Origin: an uncultured Eubacteriales bacterium
GTDB lineage: Bacteria > Bacillota_A > Clostridia > Oscillospirales > Oscillospiraceae
DNA length: 27,078 nt
Reading direction: 5' to 3'
Assembly (NCBI GenBank): GCA_900319835.1
Contig: ONPY01000024.1
Coordinates: 1 to 27,078, forward strand
Below, one piece after another: positions 23,010 through 27,078 of the stretch (positions within the stretch are counted from its first letter, which is position 1; each line of letters begins with the position of its first letter). The notes beneath the pieces are model-generated. The model was not told the DNA's origin, did no database searches, and saw nothing but the letters and a program-made list of their open reading frames with translations. The position numbers were made by a program, and so were the translations under genes.

Positions 23010-23038
23010 TTGCCATCGTGAAGTAAATATGGTATAAT
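23010..23038 (+). promoter_or_regulatory. Sigma-A promoter of the sortase-anchored protein gene
   Basis: TTGCCA (23010-23015), 17-nt spacer, perfect TATAAT (23033-23038), about 70 nt before the start codon. The leader is AT-rich with no obvious structure. Confidence 0.8.
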
Positions 23039-23107
23039 AAAATCGTTAGAATATACAAAGAAATTACAATTAGTTGCAAAATAGCAAACATTTGTGAGGG
23101 CATTGTG

Positions 23108-25336
23108 ATGAAAAACGCAGCAAGAATCATTGCCATCATGCTGGTACTGCTGATGGCGCTGGCGCTGATCCCCATGGCCGCCTGGGCGGTTGAGGATCAC
23201 GAGCATGTTTATGACGAGGAGTTTACGGTTGACGTTGCGGCGACCTGCATTTCCCAGGGCAGCAAGTCCCGGCACTGCACGGTGGAGGGCTGCACCGCGA
23301 AGACGGATGAGACCGCCGTTCCCGCCACTGGGGAGCACAGCTACGCGGAGGAGTTTGCCGTGGACCAGGCCCCGACCTGCGTTGCGGCGGGCAGCAAGTC
23401 CCGGCACTGCACCACTGAGGGCTGCAACGCGAGGACGGAGGAGACGACCATTCCCGCCACAGGAAAGCACAGCTTCACCGCCGGGACGGCGACTGACGCC
23501 TATCTGAAATCCGCCGCCACCTGCCAGAGCCCTGCTGTCTACTATAAGAGCTGCGCGGTCTGCGGCCTGAGCTCCGCGGGCACGGCACAGGAGGCGACCT
23601 TTACGGCCGGCGAGCTCGGTGTCCACACGTTCAATGACGCCGGCGTATGCACGGCCTGCGGCGTAGAGTCGCTTCGCGGCTCGCTCACCGTTACCGGCAG
23701 CCCGGTTGTCGGACAGACCCTGACGGCCAGCTTTTCTCCCGCCAACGATATGACGGGAAAGAACCCGGTCTATAGCTATACCTGGATCAGAATGTCAAAC
23801 GGAGCCGGGGCGATCGGTTCCGGCGCCAGCTATACGCTCACAGCGGCCGACGTCGGTCAGACCATCTGCTGCGGCGTCTCCTGTGAGGGCTTCTATGGCA
23901 GGGCCTACAGCAACAGTTTTCAGGTGCAGGATCGCCCGGCAGAGATCACGGTGGTCTGCAACGACAACACCCGCGGCACCATCCGCACGGGCGAGCACGT
24001 TTTTGTCCCCGGCGATGAGACTAAAAACTACGTTATGGTGCCCAAGGGGAGCGGCGTGACCTTCACGTTCACGCCAGCGGCCAACTGCCGCGTGGGGAGC
24101 GTGTCCTTTGCCGGCACGCCGCTGACGGCCGGAAACAGCGCCACGGTCACGGCCAACGCCTCGGGAACGCTGAACGTGGTCTTTGAAAAGGGCCTGCCCG
24201 GCAGTCAGTTTACGGCGAACGTCGGCGCGCTGAGCGCCGGCAGCACGGACAGCAACGGCGTGCGGACCTACAGCGTGGAGATTACCGCGACCCCCATCGG
24301 AACCGAAGCGAACGTCTACCCCATCAGCGGTGTGAGCTTCTCCATCCCGATCCCCGCGGAGATCCGGACCGAGATGGCCGCCGGGAAGCGCTACAGCTTC
24401 CAGGTCTTCCATATCAACGCGGACGGCAGCCGGACGGCGGTCCCCGGCATCACGGTGGGCAGCACCGCCATTACCGGCAGCTACACGGACTTCTCACCCT
24501 TTGAGCTGGTCGCGACCCCCGCGGCGGATGAGCTGACCATCATCGGCGAGCCGGTCGTGGGCTACACCATGACCGCCGTCCCCGGCTCAGCCGTCACACC
24601 GAAAAGCGCCACAAGCTACCAGTGGAAGCTGAACGGCGTCGCCATCAGCGGGGCGACCACCAACGCCTATGTCCTTAAGGCAAGCGATGCGGGGCAGATC
24701 ATCTCCTGCGAGCTGACGAAGAACGACGACACAGTCGTTCAGAGCCTCAACAGCGCGCGCGTCATCCCGCTGCCCGCACCCGTGGCAGCCCAGCACATCA
24801 TCGACAACGGGGAAACCCAGTGGGGCGCCGTTTCCGGCGTGACGAGCGATATGGAATACAGTCTGGACGGCACCACCTGGATCCCCTGCCCGGGCACCAG
24901 CTTCACAGTGGGCGTCGCGGGGACTTACCGGGTGCGCGTCAAAGGCCTTGCCGCAACCCAGAGGATTGTCACGGTGGACGACTACTACACCGTCACCACC
25001 AGGCTGCTCTACGGCAAGGGCACGGTCACCCCGACCACGCGGGTCGTCAAGCGCGGCGCCAGCGGCGGCACCTTCACCTTCACCCCGAACAAGAACTACA
25101 AGATCGCGGACATCCGCGTCGACGGCGTGCGCATCCCGAGCGCCCGGGTTGCCGAGACCTACACCCTCGGCGCCGTCTACTCCAAGACCCTGCTGGAGTA
25201 CGGCTTCACCTACACCGGCACCACACCGCACACCGGGGATGACTCCAACCTGGCCCTGTGGACCGAGCTGCTGGCCCTGTCCCTGCTGGGGCTCGGCGCG
25301 GTCCTGACGGTTGCAAAACGCAAAAACAGAGGATAA
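23108..25336 (+). CDS. Secreted repeat protein with sortase-type cell-wall anchor
   Basis: 742 aa from the ATG at 23108 (GAGGG seven nt upstream). Signal peptide: MKNAARIIAIMLVLLMALAL with cleavage likely after AWA (residue 27). Residues about 31-115 are two 42-residue repeats, each with a Cys, SKSRHC and EGC(T/N)A ending in ETxxPATG; a degenerate third, with CAVCG and CTACG, follows to about 195. Then come two Ig-like modules with YTW...DVGQTI and YQWKLNG...DAGQIISC (around 205-275 and 475-550) and beta-rich stretches ending in FTFTPNKNYKIADIRVDG. The C-terminus is TPHTGDDSNLALW, a hydrophobic helix and KRKNRG, a sortase signal of the PxTG type. Probably a surface protein; ligand unknown. 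The signal peptide closely resembles that of the next gene. Confidence 0.85.
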   Translation: MKNAARIIAIMLVLLMALALIPMAAWAVEDHEHVYDEEFTVDVAATCISQGSKSRHCTVEGCTAKTDETAVPATGEHSYAEEFAVDQAPTCVAAGSKSRHCTTEGCNARTEETTIPATGKHSFTAGTATDAYLKSAATCQSPAVYYKSCAVCGLSSAGTAQEATFTAGELGVHTFNDAGVCTACGVESLRGSLTVTGSPVVGQTLTASFSPANDMTGKNPVYSYTWIRMSNGAGAIGSGASYTLTAADVGQTICCGVSCEGFYGRAYSNSFQVQDRPAEITVVCNDNTRGTIRTGEHVFVPGDETKNYVMVPKGSGVTFTFTPAANCRVGSVSFAGTPLTAGNSATVTANASGTLNVVFEKGLPGSQFTANVGALSAGSTDSNGVRTYSVEITATPIGTEANVYPISGVSFSIPIPAEIRTEMAAGKRYSFQVFHINADGSRTAVPGITVGSTAITGSYTDFSPFELVATPAADELTIIGEPVVGYTMTAVPGSAVTPKSATSYQWKLNGVAISGATTNAYVLKASDAGQIISCELTKNDDTVVQSLNSARVIPLPAPVAAQHIIDNGETQWGAVSGVTSDMEYSLDGTTWIPCPGTSFTVGVAGTYRVRVKGLAATQRIVTVDDYYTVTTRLLYGKGTVTPTTRVVKRGASGGTFTFTPNKNYKIADIRVDGVRIPSARVAETYTLGAVYSKTLLEYGFTYTGTTPHTGDDSNLALWTELLALSLLGLGAVLTVAKRKNRG

Positions 25337-25354
25337 TTCCACCAATTCTTAAAA

Positions 25355-25396
25355 TGACGACGGCCCGCGGAACTTTCCGCGGGCCGGCGTCGTCAT
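25355..25396. terminator. Hairpin between the two surface-protein genes
   Basis: A long GC-rich stem, ATGACGAC and GGCCCGCGG paired with CCGCGGGCC and GTCGTCAT, with a 3-nt bulge and a 6-nt loop. It starts 18 nt past the stop codon. No strong T run, so termination is probable rather than certain. Confidence 0.65.
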
Positions 25397-25468
25397 AAAA
25401 GCAAGGTGAAAGGCGGACGGCTTTCTCGAAAGTTTACATAAAAAACTTACCATTTTTATGAAAAGCAG

Positions 25469-25497
25469 TTGCGCCTGAGAAAACAGGATGATATAAT
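25469..25497 (+). promoter_or_regulatory. Sigma-A promoter of the second surface-protein gene
   Basis: TTGCGC (25469-25474), 17-nt spacer, perfect TATAAT (25492-25497), about 50 nt before the start codon. Confidence 0.75.
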
Positions 25498-25547
25498 CAA
25501 ACTGAATCCGAATGCAAACCAGTATTTGTTTTGGAGAGGCGAAAACC

Positions 25548-27078
25548 ATGAAAAAGAATGCAAGCAGAATCATTGCCCTGGCGCTGGTGGTCATGATGGC
25601 TCTGGCGCTGATTCCCCTGGGGGCACATGCCGAGGCGTTTACCATCACCTTTGACCCCAACGGCGGAGACGGCGCGGCCTATGTGGCGACGACCGACGCA
25701 AACGGCAAGTATACCATTCAGGGGCCCAAGAGCTATGCCATCAAGGCCCCGGAGGGCAAGGTCTTCAAGGAGTGGAACGGCGCCCAGAACGGCGGCGCCA
25801 CAAGCCACTGGATCGGAAAAGAAGTGGAACTGACCGACCACAACTGGACCCTCTACGCCCAGTGGGCCGAGGCGGTGACCGTCAGCTTTGATCTCAATGG
25901 CGGCAAGGGGAGCATGGACGCCATCCTCGCGGCCAAGGGCGGCGAGCGGAAGCTGCCCGCCTTCACCGGCGAGCGGGAGGGCTTTACCTTTACCGGCTGG
26001 TCCGGCAGCGACGGGGCGTCCTATGCCGACGAGGCCACCATCACGCCCCAGGCCGATCTCATACTGACGGCCCAGTGGCGGGCCAACACCCCGGAATATG
26101 TGACGGTCACCTTCCTTGCCGGCGACGACAACGCCACTGGCAGCATGGCACCCCAGCAGCTGCCCTACAACACCCCTACGGCGCTCAACGCCAATGCCTT
26201 TACGCTGGCGGGCTGCACCTTTAACGGCTGGACTGACGGCCAGAACAGCTATCCGGACGGCGCCGCGGTCACGTTCACTGAGAACACCGTCCTGACTGCC
26301 ACCTGGACGCTGAACACCAACACCGGCTCCGGCTCCGGAAGCGGCAAGACCGCGGGGGTCGTGGCCGCACAAGCCCACGAGGGCCTTATGGACCTGGAGC
26401 AGGCCCTGAACCAGCAGGCGGCCGCACTGGGCACTACCCGTCAGAATACCCGCAGCGCGACCTACTATGTCTGGAGCCTCTGGGACGGCGACATCAACGA
26501 CAAGCTGAGCGCCGACGAGATCAGCGCCGAGGCGGCCAAGGGGGATCTGGACTTTTCCGTCACGCCCCCGGCCTATCTCGGCGAGGTCAACGGCCCTGTG
26601 TACGCCTATCTCTTCCAGGGCGGCACCCTGGCTCCGGTGACATATACGTCCACCCAGAGCGGGTACAGCTTCTCCGGCAATATCCTCAATCCCAACGTCG
26701 GGGATAACCCCAACATCCTGGTGCTGCTGGCCGTGCCGCAGAGCAGCCAGCCCGTCAGCAATTTCACCTTCAAGTTTGACGCCAACGGCGGCGGCAGCAG
26801 CATGGAGGATGTCGTCCTGCCCGTTACCACACCGTATAACGCGCCCGCCTGCACCTTCACCGCACCTGACGGCAAGGAATTTGACAAGTGGGATGCGGGC
26901 GCAGTGGGCGATAAGATCGACGTTACCGCCGACATGACCATCAAGGCGATTTGGAAGGATACGGTAGTCACCCCTGCTACTTACACCGTTAAGTTCGACG
27001 CTAACGGCGGTACGGGCACGATGGGCGACGTCACCGTGACCGAGGGCGAGAAGCTCACCCTGCCCGCTAACGGCTTCA
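25548..27078 (+). CDS. Secreted protein with InlB-type B-repeats, cut by the window end
   Basis: 510 codons are visible and the frame is still open at the right edge. Start ATG with TTGGAGAGG. The signal peptide MKKNASRIIALALVVMMALA is cleaved probably after AHA (residue 28). At least five Listeria-Bacteroides (InlB B-type, Flg_new) repeats of about 60-70 residues follow, recognisable by the opening FxxNGG and the closing AxW: FDPNGG (about 35), FDLNGG (about 110), TFLAGDDNATGSM (about 187), FKFDANGGGSSM (about 407) and FDANGGTGTM (near the end). Residues about 260-400 form a different, less repetitive domain after a GSGSGSG linker. Such repeats are found in surface adhesins and stalks. An anchor signal, if any, is beyond the window. 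Confidence 0.88.
   Translation, partial: MKKNASRIIALALVVMMALALIPLGAHAEAFTITFDPNGGDGAAYVATTDANGKYTIQGPKSYAIKAPEGKVFKEWNGAQNGGATSHWIGKEVELTDHNWTLYAQWAEAVTVSFDLNGGKGSMDAILAAKGGERKLPAFTGEREGFTFTGWSGSDGASYADEATITPQADLILTAQWRANTPEYVTVTFLAGDDNATGSMAPQQLPYNTPTALNANAFTLAGCTFNGWTDGQNSYPDGAAVTFTENTVLTATWTLNTNTGSGSGSGKTAGVVAAQAHEGLMDLEQALNQQAAALGTTRQNTRSATYYVWSLWDGDINDKLSADEISAEAAKGDLDFSVTPPAYLGEVNGPVYAYLFQGGTLAPVTYTSTQSGYSFSGNILNPNVGDNPNILVLLAVPQSSQPVSNFTFKFDANGGGSSMEDVVLPVTTPYNAPACTFTAPDGKEFDKWDAGAVGDKIDVTADMTIKAIWKDTVVTPATYTVKFDANGGTGTMGDVTVTEGEKLTLPANGF

Overview
The window looks like chromosome from a GC-rich, gut-type member of the Clostridia, most likely Oscillospiraceae-like. The evidence is a Spo0A, a DnaD/DnaI-type replication pair, MreC/MreD/PBP2, secreted repeat proteins (one with a sortase-type tail), AGGAGG-type ribosome binding sites, and the small hairpin-rich intergenic repeats common in such genomes. 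This assignment is inference from gene content; no rRNA or tRNA gene is present to confirm it.

Layout. 1-2390: the 5' part of htpG and a PAP2 phosphatase with a repetitive tail, both on the minus strand and separated by a hairpin-rich repeat. 2460-4330: a secreted or membrane-tethered barnase-type RNase, then spo0A behind a control region with four TTCGACA (0A) boxes and followed by a very strong terminator. 4370-6740: a visibly AT-rich insert holding a DEDDh exonuclease-BRCT protein, a Cys-cluster protein and a small unknown protein. It ends in a shared terminator and the C-terminal remnant of a tyrosine recombinase; a broken repeat and a 45-codon gene lie at its left edge. 6740-8460: an E2-like acyltransferase with a changed catalytic motif, divergent from a DtxR-type metal regulator, then another repeat. 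8460-10490: a DnaD-domain protein and a DnaI-like helicase loader (minus), divergent from a U32 family protein. 12629-13138: a REP-associated transposase whose own reading frame carries two REP-like palindromes. 13180-17810: maf, mreC, mreD, PBP2 and a methylglyoxal synthase-like gene, an abbreviated version of the clostridial mre/min cluster. 17879-22940: hisS, a 150-bp repeat, aspS, a leftover copy of the aspS 3' end in a 31-codon frame, and a ComM/YifB AAA ATPase. 23108-27078: two secreted proteins with near-identical signal peptides; the second runs off the window.

How the genes fit together. Maf/MreC/MreD/PBP2 serve side-wall synthesis and septation control. DnaD and DnaI load the replicative helicase. 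HisRS and AspRS are translation housekeeping. Spo0A is the sporulation master regulator, but here the phospho-acceptor aspartate reads as glutamate. The methylglyoxal synthase relative lacks its catalytic aspartate, and the E2-like acyltransferase lacks its catalytic histidine. The best candidate for an undescribed system is the three-gene nuclease cassette at 4638-6576; the most striking single-protein observation is the Spo0A substitution.
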